From DATLNM01 sp035536775 (GTDB lineage Bacteria; Actinomycetota; CADDZG01; WHSQ01), in contig DATLNM010000037.1 in the NCBI GenBank assembly GCA_035536775.1, positions 62,001 through 126,000 on the forward strand: a stretch of 64,000 nt of DNA. The letters run 5' to 3'. The notes under the pieces were generated by a model. That model did not search any database. It saw only the letters and a list, made by a program, of their open reading frames with translations, and was not told the DNA's origin. The position numbers and the translations under genes were made by a program. Shown one piece after another: positions 1 to 8,422 of this stretch. Position 1 is the first letter of the stretch. The number at the start of each line of letters is the position of its first letter.

Positions 1-133
1 AGGGCTGGATCAAGCTGGATCAAGAGGGCAGCCACCGATCGCTGACGTGATGCCCAGGCCCCCTCCGGCGTACTGTTATCTCCAGAGTCGTTGAGTCGAC
101 GTCGGTGTGCCGCTCCGAGGGGGTACCCAAGCC

Positions 134-805
134 ATGGGAATCATGAGATCGCTTGCCGAGCAGCGATGGAAGCACATCGTCTCTCAAGCGGAGCCGTTCC
201 TCCCCGAGGGGGACGAGGTCATCCTCTGGGTTCGGGCACGCCACCCCGGTCACCGCGGTGAGGGCTTCGCGTACCTCTCCTCGACTCGGTTCATATCGCT
301 GCTGACCGGCCGCAACGGCTCCCACAAAGTGGTCGAGCTCGAGAACATCGAGCGCTGGGGCGCCGATCACGAGGCCAAAGGCGGTCCTCTTCTTCGTATC
401 GAGTCCGCCGACGACGAGGTCGTCATCAAGATGCCCGTGGCGACTCCCGCCACCGCGATGAAGGTCAGGGACTTCCTTGCGAACTTCTCGCGCTCGGTGC
501 CCAGCCCCCCCGGCGGACTGAGGCGCGCGGACGAGGAGTTCGTGATCGACGACGTGACGGTTCCGGTGTATCGGCGGTCCGTCGCCGATCAGACGAAGCG
601 GATAGCGGTGACGACGATCGGGGCGATCTTGGTCGTCGCGGGGATCCTCATCACTCCCCTTCCTGGCCCGTGGTCGTTCCCCATCATCTTCGCCGGCTTG
701 GCGGTGCTGTCGTCCGAGTACGACTGGGCTCAGGACCTCAGGACTTGGGGGAAGCAGAAGTACACGCAGACGAAGAACCGTCTGACCCGGCGCCCGGCGG
801 AGTGA
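134..805 (+). CDS. PGPGW-family membrane protein
   Basis: A 223-residue protein. The N-terminal two thirds is a soluble domain. The C-terminal part (about residues 157-196) has two hydrophobic helices around an ITPLPGPWSFP turn, which matches the PGPGW family of small putative transmembrane proteins of unknown function common in Actinomycetota. An ATG at 134 is preferred over an upstream GTG-type start because a purine-rich GAGGGGG lies about 10 bases ahead of it; a second ATG at 143 is possible. The stop overlaps the GTG start of tadA by 4 bases, so the two are probably co-translated. No catalytic motif is visible and the function is unknown. Confidence 0.75.
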   Translation: MGIMRSLAEQRWKHIVSQAEPFLPEGDEVILWVRARHPGHRGEGFAYLSSTRFISLLTGRNGSHKVVELENIERWGADHEAKGGPLLRIESADDEVVIKMPVATPATAMKVRDFLANFSRSVPSPPGGLRRADEEFVIDDVTVPVYRRSVADQTKRIAVTTIGAILVVAGILITPLPGPWSFPIIFAGLAVLSSEYDWAQDLRTWGKQKYTQTKNRLTRRPAE

Positions 806-1287
806 GCGCGGGAGCGCCAGGCGACGAGCATTTCATGGCGGCCGCACTCGAGGAGGCAGCCGGCGCGCTCGGCCATGACGACGTCCCGATAGGCGCTGTG
901 CTCGTGCGCGACGGCGCGATCGTCGCCAGGGCGCGCAACGAACGCGAGCTCGCGCAGGATCCGACCGCGCATGCGGAGATCATCGTGTTGCGACGCGCGT
1001 CGGAGGAGCTGCGCACGAGGCGTCTGGAGGGCTCGACGTTGTATGTCACTCTCGAGCCGTGCGCGATGTGCGCGGGAGCTCTCCTGCTCGCACGTGTCGA
1101 TAGGCTCGTTTACGGCGCGTCCGACCCGAGGGCGGGTGCCGCGTTCTCGCTCTACAACATCCCGCAGGACCCGCGGCTGAACCACTTCGTCGAGATCGAG
1201 CCGGGGGTCATGGCCGAGGATTCGGCGGTGCTGTTGAACGGATTCTTCGAACGCCGTCGCGCCGTCTCCGACGGAGGCAGCGGGTAG
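802..1287 (+). CDS. tadA: tRNA-specific adenosine deaminase TadA
   Basis: A 161-residue cytidine/deoxycytidylate-deaminase-fold protein. The zinc site is plain: HAE in TAHAEIIVL (His ligand plus catalytic Glu) and PCAMCAGAL carrying the two Cys ligands. The C-terminal part contains the NHFVEIEPGV stretch usual in TadA. The family converts the wobble adenosine of tRNA-Arg(ACG) to inosine. The GTG start at 802 overlaps the upstream stop (GTGA); longer starts in the same frame would run inside the neighbour and add no recognisable sequence. Position just before tRNA-Ser and the SRP RNA/dnaX block is common in Actinomycetota. Confidence 0.93.
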   Translation: MSAGAPGDEHFMAAALEEAAGALGHDDVPIGAVLVRDGAIVARARNERELAQDPTAHAEIIVLRRASEELRTRRLEGSTLYVTLEPCAMCAGALLLARVDRLVYGASDPRAGAAFSLYNIPQDPRLNHFVEIEPGVMAEDSAVLLNGFFERRRAVSDGGSG

Positions 1288-1322
1288 GCTTGCCCATCCC
1301 GGGCCGGGATCGGCCGGGACCT

Positions 1323-1410
1323 GGTGGGGTACCGAAGCGGCCATAACGGGATCGCCTCGAAAGCGATTGGGGGTTCACGCCCCCCGCGGGTTCAAATCCC
1401 GCCCCCACCG
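1323..1410 (+). tRNA. tRNA-Ser (anticodon CGA)
   Basis: Class II tRNA of 88 bases. Acceptor strands GGTGGGG and CCCCACC pair, followed by discriminator G; the anticodon loop reads CTCGAAA with anticodon CGA (reads UCG). There is a long variable arm and a T-loop GTTCAAATC. CCA is not encoded; the next bases are CCC. Confidence 0.95.
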
Positions 1411-1428
1411 CCCAGCAGCCGCTCTCCG

Positions 1429-2940
1429 TCACCCTATGGGGGAGCAGGGAGCTCCACCTCTTTGGATCAGCGCAACCTGCCCGCGCTGAACGGTCATGCA
1501 ACTGCGCTCGCCGTCGGGCCACGTCACGACAACGTCGGCAACCGTCGACGTCCCGATCCCGAACAGCGTTCGGCCGGGACTCGACTGGCTGTGAAACACG
1601 ACCTCGTCCGTCAGCTCGTCCGTCTGGACGATGCCATCAGCAGTCACTTCAACGTGCGCCCCGAGCCCCCATGGGTTCCACGACCCATCGGACACCTGCA
1701 CGCCCACGGTAGCTCCCGCCGTGACCTGGGCGAGCGCTATCGGCCGTGCAGCGTCTTCGAGGTAGCCGGCGGTCACGAGGACATCCGGGATGAGGTCACC
1801 GTCTAGGTCGCCGATCGTGGCGTCCTCCCCGTTGCCATTGGCAACGCGATGCAGCTTTGTCGGCGCGACGAATGCCCCGCCTGCTTGCTCGATAAGCAGA
1901 TCCGGTCTGTCCGCGGCCTCCTCACCGGCCGGATCGTCGAGGGGCGACCTGCCGGTCCGTCCTTGAACGACGACGATGTCCAAGTCGCCGTCGCTTCCGA
2001 TGTCGATCCACTTCCCGGCGCGTCCGGCAGCGAGCCGCCACGTCGCTACCTCGACCAAGCTCTGCCCCTCGAGGTTGCGCAACACGGCGGCGCGCCGACG
2101 GCCAGTGACGAGGAGGTCCCCCCAGCCATCGCCGTCATAGTCGCCCCACGCTGCCGACAAGAGTTCGACGCCGCTCACCCCGTCGATCCGACGTGACGAG
2201 AAGCTCGCGTCGGTGTTCTCCAGAAAGACCGATCCGACGTAACCATGTCCGAGGACCACGAGGTCCGGATCGCCATCCCTGTCCCAGTCGGACCAACTCG
2301 AGCTGACTGTGCCCATCTCGAGGTCCACGCCCGCGTCGGCGATCTCGAAGCCGCCCCTCGTGTTCTGGAACATGACATTCGGGTGACCGCGTCTCTCCTC
2401 GTTTCCGACGAAGAGGTCGAGATCACCATCCGAGTCGTAGTCCAGCCAGTTGATCGAGCGCCCCCGCCCCAATTCGTCCCGGACACCCCAGCGACGCGCG
2501 ACATCCCTCAGCCCGCCGTCTTCTTGGAGCAGGAGCTGGTTGGGCCCGGTGCCCTCGCCACCCCGCGCACCTGAAACGCAATAGAGATCGGGCTCGGGAT
2601 GGCCGTCGGCCTCGCCGAACGCGCAAGTGTGACGGTCGTAGTAGCTCTGGCCGCGGGGCGCGTCCTCCAAGGCCGGGTACCGGACCCGCCGCAAACCTCG
2701 CTCGGAGCCCAAGAACACCTTCGGTGACTTGAGATGCCGGCCGAGGAGGAGGTCGCTCCAACCGTCGGAGTCGATATCCGCGATGACTGCCCCCCAGGTC
2801 CTCGTGGGGCGACCTGCGATACCCCAATCGTCGGCGACCCTTCGGAAATGGCGTGTGCCGCCCCCCGAGGCAGGACCTGGCGGCAGCGCCATGAGGAGTG
2901 CCACTCCGGCGGCAACCAACCGTCCAACATTGATGCTCAT
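1429..2940 (-). CDS. secreted FG-GAP/VCBS-repeat protein (CRTAC-like)
   Basis: A 503-residue protein with an N-terminal signal peptide (hydrophobic residues about 6-22, then PASGGG). The body is a run of FG-GAP/VCBS-type blades with calcium-binding loops such as DIDSDGWSDL, DYDSDGDLDL, DWDRDGDPDL and DYDGDGWGDL. The C-terminal part resembles the ASPIC/UnbV module of CRTAC proteins (VVVTWPDGERS). It probably folds as a beta-propeller outside the membrane; the ligand is unknown. The gene is wedged between two serine tRNAs on opposite strands. Its ATG lies only 3 bases past the 3' end of tRNA-Ser(GGA), leaving no room for a Shine-Dalgarno site. Confidence 0.85.
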   Translation of the reverse strand: MSINVGRLVAAGVALLMALPPGPASGGGTRHFRRVADDWGIAGRPTRTWGAVIADIDSDGWSDLLLGRHLKSPKVFLGSERGLRRVRYPALEDAPRGQSYYDRHTCAFGEADGHPEPDLYCVSGARGGEGTGPNQLLLQEDGGLRDVARRWGVRDELGRGRSINWLDYDSDGDLDLFVGNEERRGHPNVMFQNTRGGFEIADAGVDLEMGTVSSSWSDWDRDGDPDLVVLGHGYVGSVFLENTDASFSSRRIDGVSGVELLSAAWGDYDGDGWGDLLVTGRRRAAVLRNLEGQSLVEVATWRLAAGRAGKWIDIGSDGDLDIVVVQGRTGRSPLDDPAGEEAADRPDLLIEQAGGAFVAPTKLHRVANGNGEDATIGDLDGDLIPDVLVTAGYLEDAARPIALAQVTAGATVGVQVSDGSWNPWGLGAHVEVTADGIVQTDELTDEVVFHSQSSPGRTLFGIGTSTVADVVVTWPDGERSCMTVQRGQVALIQRGGAPCSPIG

Positions 2941-2943
2941 GAG

Positions 2944-3028
2944 CGGAGGCGAAGGGATTTGAACCCTTGGACCCTCTCAGGTCACACGATTTCCAGTCGT
3001 GCCGATTCGGCCGCTCTCGCACGCCTCC
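2944..3028 (-). tRNA. tRNA-Ser (anticodon GGA)
   Basis: An 85-base class II tRNA on the minus strand. Acceptor strands GGAGGCG and CGCCTCC pair, discriminator G, anticodon stem-loop CGACTGGAAATCG with anticodon GGA (reads UCC/UCU), long variable arm, T-arm with GTTCAAATC. CCA is not encoded. Confidence 0.95.
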
Positions 3029-3082
3029 GGGCGGGAGTTTAGTGCCGCCCCGATCGCTCGAGACTCGCGGAGCGTTATCCTG

Positions 3083-3319
3083 TCCCCGGCCGTGCTAGGC
3101 GGGGGGCTCGGGGTCCCCTGTACCGGAAACCCTCGATACGCCGGGCTGACTACTCGTCCGCGGCTTCCTGTGTGACCGGGCAGCTCCCGGTGTGCAGCGT
3201 TGATGGTCGGGTCCTGCGCGACCCGGAGCCGTGAACCCGGTCAGGCCCGGAAGGGAGCAGCCGTAAGCGGTGTCCCGGGAGTGCCGCAGGGCAGCCCGGC
3301 CGGAGCCGGCTGCCGGGGA
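3083..3319 (+). ncRNA. ffs: signal recognition particle RNA, large bacterial type
   Basis: The universally conserved domain IV hairpin is present at about 3238-3262: GGTCAGG, then CCGGAAGG and AGCAGCC. The 5' part (3091-3150) contains GTGCTAGGCGGGG and CCCTGTACC, which correspond to the Alu domain of Bacillus-type large SRP RNA. The ends pair: CCCCGGC at 3084-3090 with GCCGGGG at 3312-3318. These limits set a transcript of about 237 bases, close to the 270-base class and far above the 114-base 4.5S class. It lies directly upstream of dnaX. The exact ends are inferred from pairing. Confidence 0.9.
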
Positions 3320-3379
3320 AGCGACGGCCACCAGGAAGTCCAGGACGGGGCGCACGGCCATTTCTATATCCTGCGGGAC

Positions 3380-5125
3380 ATGAGCCACCTCTCCCTCTAT
3401 AGGAAGTACCGCCCGCAGACGTTCGCCGAGATCCTCGGTCAGGATCACGTCTCGACGACGCTGACTCACGCGATCACCGAGGACCGCGTCGCGCACGCTT
3501 ATCTCTTCACCGGCCCGCGCGGAACGGGAAAGACGAGCACCGCGAGGATCCTGGCGAAAGCCCTCAACTGTGCGCAGGGCCCGACGCCGAGCCCATGTGG
3601 GGTGTGCGCGTCGTGCGTCGCCATCACCGAAGGCTCATCGATGGACGTTATCGAGATGGACGCCGCGTCGCACTCCAAGGTTGAAGAGACGAGAGAGATC
3701 CTGGCCGGCGTCCCGCTAGCGGCGTCGTCGGGACAGCGCAAGGTGTACGTCATAGACGAGGTCCACATGCTCTCGACGAGCGCCTTCAACGCGCTTCTGA
3801 AGACCCTCGAGGAACCTCCGTCTCATGTCGTCTTCGTACTTGCGACGACGGAGCCCCACAAGGTGCTTCCGACGATCATCTCGCGCACGCAACGCTTCGA
3901 TTTCCGGCGTGTGTCGGCTGACGTGCTCGAGGGGCATCTCGGTGCGATCTCCAAGCTCGAACAGATCGATATAGAACCCGATGCCCTGGCCCTCATCGCA
4001 CGGCACGCGGATGGCGGCGTCCGCGATGCACTCTCCGTGCTCGACCAGCTCAGCAATTGGGGAGAGCGCATCTCCGTCGAGGATGTGTCGTCACTGCTGG
4101 GCGGTCGACGCGACGAGGACCTTCTCGGCCTCTTCGATGCCATCTCATCCGGTGACGTCGCCGGTGTCTTCCAGTCGGTCGCGACCGCCGTCGGTGAAGG
4201 TGCCGACGTCAGGCAGATGGCGATCAGTGTGCTCGATCACACGCGCAACCTCTTGTTCCTCAAGGCCGTTCCTGGAGCGGAGAACTCACTCGATGTGGGT
4301 GAGGGCGATATCCCTAGGTTCCTCCAGCAAAGCGGGGCGTTCACCAATGCTTCGCTGTTGCGTATCCTCGAGCTCGTTACCAAGGCGCTCGCAGAGATGC
4401 GCAACGTGGCCAACCATCGGCTCCTCCTCGAGGTAGCTCTCATCCGCTCAACCGACCCCGACACGGACTCGTCGGTCGAGGCTTTGCTGGGACGGATCGA
4501 ACGTCTTGAGCGAAGGGCGGGGATCAGCGCGGGCGAGACGTCTGCCGGAGACACGGTCACGCCGGCAACGGTCGCGACCAGCCCGCCCCCGAGCAAAGCG
4601 CCACCCCGCGCCACGCCGTCGCCCGCGCCACGTGCGCCTAAGGCCGCTCCCAAGGCCACGGTGACGGCGAGCCCCGTCGAGGCGAGCCCACCCTCGGAAG
4701 ACATCCCCTCCACCGTCGAGGTGCCGCCGATCCCCGCTTCGGGCATCGGACTCGGCCACATCAAGGACGCGTGGACCGCGACCCTTCAAGAGGTGAGCAA
4801 AAGAGGGAAACGCGTGGCCGCGTACCTCAATCCGTCGACGCCGGTACGCCTCGAGGACGATCGACTCGTGGTCGAGGTGCAGTCAGAGTTCCACACGACT
4901 GCGATGGCAGAACAGAAGAGCATGAGCATGCTCCAGGACGCGATCCATGCCGCTCTCGGCGTGCGACTGAGGTTGCAGTTCGTAGCGCGCGGAGCCGAGC
5001 CGGCGCCCGAGCCGGATTCCGAGGCCGACCTCGAGGGAGCGGTTCCGATCGAAGACCATGATCCCGTGGAGCTGATCAAGAAGGGTTTCTCCGCCGAGGT
5101 GGTCGAAAAGGGGAGTAGTAGTTGA
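3380..5125 (+). CDS. dnaX: DNA polymerase III subunit gamma/tau
   Basis: A 581-residue clamp-loader ATPase. It begins SLYRKYRPQTF as is standard for DnaX. Walker A is GPRGTGKTS, a four-Cys zinc module follows (CAQGPTPSPCGVCASC, with the first Cys just before), Walker B is VIDEVHMLS, and sensor 1 lies near TTEPHKVLPTIISR. After about residue 370 comes a Pro/Ala-rich linker and a tau-like C-terminal domain. The frame is open back to 3200, but that stretch is SRP RNA; the ATG at 3380 is the correct start. The stop overlaps the TTG start of ybaB. No programmed-frameshift slippery run was noticed. Confidence 0.96.
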   Translation: MSHLSLYRKYRPQTFAEILGQDHVSTTLTHAITEDRVAHAYLFTGPRGTGKTSTARILAKALNCAQGPTPSPCGVCASCVAITEGSSMDVIEMDAASHSKVEETREILAGVPLAASSGQRKVYVIDEVHMLSTSAFNALLKTLEEPPSHVVFVLATTEPHKVLPTIISRTQRFDFRRVSADVLEGHLGAISKLEQIDIEPDALALIARHADGGVRDALSVLDQLSNWGERISVEDVSSLLGGRRDEDLLGLFDAISSGDVAGVFQSVATAVGEGADVRQMAISVLDHTRNLLFLKAVPGAENSLDVGEGDIPRFLQQSGAFTNASLLRILELVTKALAEMRNVANHRLLLEVALIRSTDPDTDSSVEALLGRIERLERRAGISAGETSAGDTVTPATVATSPPPSKAPPRATPSPAPRAPKAAPKATVTASPVEASPPSEDIPSTVEVPPIPASGIGLGHIKDAWTATLQEVSKRGKRVAAYLNPSTPVRLEDDRLVVEVQSEFHTTAMAEQKSMSMLQDAIHAALGVRLRLQFVARGAEPAPEPDSEADLEGAVPIEDHDPVELIKKGFSAEVVEKGSSS

Positions 5126-5451
5126 AAGATATGCAGAGGATGTTGAAGGAAGCGCAGAAGATGGCGGCCGAGATGCAGAAGGCCCAGGCTGAGCTCGCCG
5201 ACGTCGAGGTGGATGGCTCGGCCGGTGGAGGAGCCGTGAAGGTGGTCGCGACTTGTGACATGCAGATCACTTCCGTGACGATCGCCTCATCGGTCTTTGA
5301 GGGCACCCCCGATGCCGACGACCTCGAGATGCTGGGCGACACGGTTACGGCCGCTGTCAACGACGCGTTGAACAACGCCCGCGCGGCTCAGGAGAAAGCG
5401 CTCGGGCCTCTCGCTGGTGGGATGGGTGGCCTCGGAATGCCCGGTCTGTAG
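5122..5451 (+). CDS. ybaB: YbaB/EbfC nucleoid-associated protein
   Basis: A 109-residue YbaB/EbfC-family DNA-binding protein with the usual helix of Met/Lys/Gln/Ala (QRMLKEAQKMAAEMQKAQ), a central beta sheet and a Gly/Met-rich end. The family forms dimers that bind and organise DNA, typically encoded between dnaX and recR as here. The TTG at 5122 overlaps the dnaX stop (TTGA); an ATG three codons in (5131) is the alternative start. Confidence 0.93.
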   Translation: MKDMQRMLKEAQKMAAEMQKAQAELADVEVDGSAGGGAVKVVATCDMQITSVTIASSVFEGTPDADDLEMLGDTVTAAVNDALNNARAAQEKALGPLAGGMGGLGMPGL

Positions 5452-5457
5452 CAGAGC

Positions 5458-6072
5458 GTGTTCGCAGGTCCCATTCAAGCGCTGATCGACGAGCTCGCAC
5501 GACTCCCAGGGATCGGCCCGAAGAGCGCGCAGCGCGTCGCATTTCATCTTTTGAGAGCATCCGATGAGGAGGCTCGTTCTCTCGCTCGCTCGATCGTCGA
5601 AGCCAAAGAGAAGGTTCGGTTCTGCTTACGTTGTTTCAACGTGGCCGACCAAGAGCTATGTGAGTACTGCCGCGATACGCGGAGGGACGCGACCGTCATC
5701 TGTGTCGTTCAGGATCCCCCCGACATCGTCGCGATCGAGAGGACGCGCGAGTTCCGCGGCTTGTATCACGTGCTCCAAGGCGCGATCAGCCCTATAGAAG
5801 GCGTAGGCCCCGATGATCTGCGCGTCGCCGAGCTGCTCGCTCGACTGGGGCCGAACGGCGCCGGTCCGGAAGGGACACCTGTGACCGAGGTGATCCTCGC
5901 GACCAACCCGAACACCGAGGGCACTGCGACCGCGATGTACCTCGGGCGCCTGATCGCGCCACTCGGGATCGTCGTGACGCGTCTGGCGAGCGGCCTCCCC
6001 GTGGGCGGCGACCTCGAGTATGCCGACGAGGTCACCCTCGGCCGCGCCTTGGAAGGCCGCCGCCCCGTCTAA
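5458..6072 (+). CDS. recR: recombination mediator RecR
   Basis: A 204-residue protein. An HhH segment (LARLPGIGPKSAQRVAFHLL) is followed by a four-Cys zinc motif (CLRCFNVADQELCEYC) and a Toprim domain (ILATNPNTEGTATAMYL). The length equals the family norm near 200. RecR works with RecO/RecF to load RecA at gaps. The GTG start lies 6 bases after ybaB, consistent with one dnaX-ybaB-recR transcript. Confidence 0.96.
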   Translation: MFAGPIQALIDELARLPGIGPKSAQRVAFHLLRASDEEARSLARSIVEAKEKVRFCLRCFNVADQELCEYCRDTRRDATVICVVQDPPDIVAIERTREFRGLYHVLQGAISPIEGVGPDDLRVAELLARLGPNGAGPEGTPVTEVILATNPNTEGTATAMYLGRLIAPLGIVVTRLASGLPVGGDLEYADEVTLGRALEGRRPV

Positions 6073-6081
6073 TCTGAGGCG

Positions 6082-7386
6082 ATGGCCACCCTGGTACAGA
6101 AATACGGTGGGACGTCGGTCGGGGATGCGGCGCGGATAAAGCGTGTCGCGCAGCGTGTCGTCGCCGCCGTTGATGCAGGCAACGAGGTTTGTGTGGTCGT
6201 CTCCGCCATGGGTCACACGACCGACGAGCTTCTCCTGCTCGCCGAACAGATCACCGACGAGCCGCACGCGCGCGAGCTCGACATGCTCCTCACGGCCGGT
6301 GAGCGCATCTCGATGGCGCTGCTGTCGATGGCCATCCACGATCTCGGTCACGACGCCATCTCGTTGACCGGCTCACAGGCTGGCATCGTGACGGATACGA
6401 GTCACGGCAAAGCTCGCATCGTCGAGGTGCGTGCCAAACGGGTCCGCGATGCCCTCGATGCCGGAAAGGTGGCCATCGTGGCGGGATTCCAGGGCGTGTC
6501 CACGGAGTTCGATGTCACTACGCTCGGCCGTGGGGGATCCGACACCACCGCGGTGGCACTGGCGGCGGCACTCGAAGCCGACGTCTGCGAGATCTTCACC
6601 GACGTGGATGGGGTTTTTACCGCCGACCCCCGGTTGGTTCCGTCGGCGAGGAAGCTTCATGCGGTGTCTTATGAGGAGATGCTCGAGATGTCGGCCAGCG
6701 GAGCGAAGGTCCTCATGCTCCGGTCTGTCGAATACGCTCGTAACCACCGCGTACTCGTCCATGTGCGATCGTCGTTCCACGACGAGGAGGGGACGTGGAT
6801 CCGCGAGGAGGACGAGCGCATGGAGCAGGCAATCATCTCGGGAATCGCCCATGACACTTCGGAAGCGAAGGTCACGATCCTCGGCGTGCCCGACCATCCG
6901 GGCGTGGCGGCTCGGGTATTCCGCCCGCTCGCCGACGGCGAGGTCAACGTAGACATGATCGTCCAGAACGCATCGGCTTCGGGCAGAACCGACATCTTCT
7001 TCACTCTTCCAAAAGAGGACCTTCATCGAGCCCGCACGATCCTCGAATCCGTTTGCAGCGACGTTGGAGCAGAGTCTTTCGTGACCGACTCTGACATCGC
7101 GAAGGTCTCCCTCATCGGTGCTGGGATGAAGACACACCCCGGTGTTGCCGCCGAGATGTTCGAAGCTCTCGGGGAGGAATCGATAAACATCGAGATCCTC
7201 TCGACCTCATCGATCCGTATCTCCTGTGTCATCCGCGCTACCGACGTCGAGCGCGCAGTCGTCGCCTTGCATGAGAAGTTCAACCTCCCCGAGGAGGCAG
7301 CGATCCGCGAACGTCACCCTGCCGGCACGGGCATTCCCGGAGAGCTGAGGATCATCCACAGCGACGACGCGACGGGGCAGGCTTGA
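6082..7386 (+). CDS. lysC: aspartate kinase
   Basis: A 434-residue enzyme that phosphorylates aspartate, the first step to lysine, diaminopimelate, methionine and threonine. The kinase domain starts with VQKYGGTSVGD and contains GRGGSDTTAVALAA and TDVDGVFTADPR. Two C-terminal ACT domains (about 265-330 and 345-415) are the usual site of Lys/Thr feedback. The start lies 9 bases after recR, and asd follows after one base. In relatives an internal start can yield a separate regulatory subunit; this was not examined further. Confidence 0.96.
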   Translation: MATLVQKYGGTSVGDAARIKRVAQRVVAAVDAGNEVCVVVSAMGHTTDELLLLAEQITDEPHARELDMLLTAGERISMALLSMAIHDLGHDAISLTGSQAGIVTDTSHGKARIVEVRAKRVRDALDAGKVAIVAGFQGVSTEFDVTTLGRGGSDTTAVALAAALEADVCEIFTDVDGVFTADPRLVPSARKLHAVSYEEMLEMSASGAKVLMLRSVEYARNHRVLVHVRSSFHDEEGTWIREEDERMEQAIISGIAHDTSEAKVTILGVPDHPGVAARVFRPLADGEVNVDMIVQNASASGRTDIFFTLPKEDLHRARTILESVCSDVGAESFVTDSDIAKVSLIGAGMKTHPGVAAEMFEALGEESINIEILSTSSIRISCVIRATDVERAVVALHEKFNLPEEAAIRERHPAGTGIPGELRIIHSDDATGQA

Positions 7387-7387
7387 G

Positions 7388-8422
7388 ATGAAGCTCGCCG
7401 TCGTCGGCGCAACCGGCGCCGTGGGAACGGAGATCCTTCGCATCCTCGACGAACGCGCCTTTCCCTTCACAGAGCTCGTTCCGGTCGCATCCCCGCGTTC
7501 AGCCGGGAGGCGGTTGTCATGCCAAGGTCAGGAATGGACCGTGGTTGCGCTCGCGGAGAGCGTGTTCGAGGGCGTCGACGTCGCGCTCTTCGATGTGTCG
7601 GATGAGTTGACGCAAGAGTGGGCTCCTGTCGCCGCGTCTCGGGGCGCACTCGTAATCGATAACTCGGCGGCATTCCGGATGGACCCAGACGTACCGCTCG
7701 TCGTCCCGGAGGTCAACCCTGGAGACGCGCACGAGCACCCCAAGGGCATCATCGCGAGTCCCAACTGCACGACGCTCGCCATGGTGGTACCGCTCGCTGC
7801 GCTTCATCGGGAGGTTCCCGTGGAACGACTCATCCTCGCGTCGTATCAAGCGGCGTCGGGATCGGGCCGGCCCGGCGTCGAGGAGCTATGGGATCAGATC
7901 GAGAGGGTCGCGAAGGAGCCCGACCTCGCCCGTGAGGGGCGCGCTGGAGAGGTCCTGTCTGCAGGGTCGACTTTCGCACACCCCATCGCGATGAACGTCA
8001 TTCCACAGTGCGGTTCGGTCAAGCAGGATGGCTACACGAGCGAAGAGCTCAAGCTGTGCGACGAGACGCGCAAGATCATGGGTCTTCCCGACCTGCGCGT
8101 CACCGCGACGTGCGTGAGGGTGCCCGTCGTCGTGGGACACGGCGTCGCGGTGCATGTGGAGTTCGCAGGGCCGTTGTCGCCCGAACGGGCTCGCTCGATC
8201 CTCGCGGACGCTCCTGGTGTCGAGCTGTTGGACGATCCCAGCGAAGCGAACTACCCCACACCGCTGCACGCGGCGGGCAAGGACCCCTGTTACGTGGGCC
8301 GAGTCAGACAGGATCGATTCGACCCCAACGCGATCGAGATGTTCTGCGTCACCGACAACCTGCGCAAGGGAGCCGCCCTCAACACCGTCCAGGTCGCCGA
8401 GTTGGTGCTCGATCCGCGTTGA
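7388..8422 (+). CDS. asd: aspartate-semialdehyde dehydrogenase
   Basis: A 344-residue NADPH-dependent enzyme reducing aspartyl phosphate to the semialdehyde. The N-terminal Rossmann motif is VVGATGAVGTEIL, the catalytic Cys sits in ASPNCTTLAM, and the C-terminal active-site His is in VPVVVGHGVAVH. Gene order lysC-asd supports co-regulation. The stop overlaps the TTG start of the following histidine kinase. Confidence 0.96.
   Translation: MKLAVVGATGAVGTEILRILDERAFPFTELVPVASPRSAGRRLSCQGQEWTVVALAESVFEGVDVALFDVSDELTQEWAPVAASRGALVIDNSAAFRMDPDVPLVVPEVNPGDAHEHPKGIIASPNCTTLAMVVPLAALHREVPVERLILASYQAASGSGRPGVEELWDQIERVAKEPDLAREGRAGEVLSAGSTFAHPIAMNVIPQCGSVKQDGYTSEELKLCDETRKIMGLPDLRVTATCVRVPVVVGHGVAVHVEFAGPLSPERARSILADAPGVELLDDPSEANYPTPLHAAGKDPCYVGRVRQDRFDPNAIEMFCVTDNLRKGAALNTVQVAELVLDPR

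Noticed and set aside
1..40. Direct repeat GCTGGATCAA at the left edge
   Set aside because: Two copies of 10 bases at the truncated window edge; too little context.
2734..3042. Long open frames on the plus strand opposite the CRTAC-like gene
   Set aside because: They are antisense shadows of a GC-rich gene, run through a tRNA and lack family motifs.
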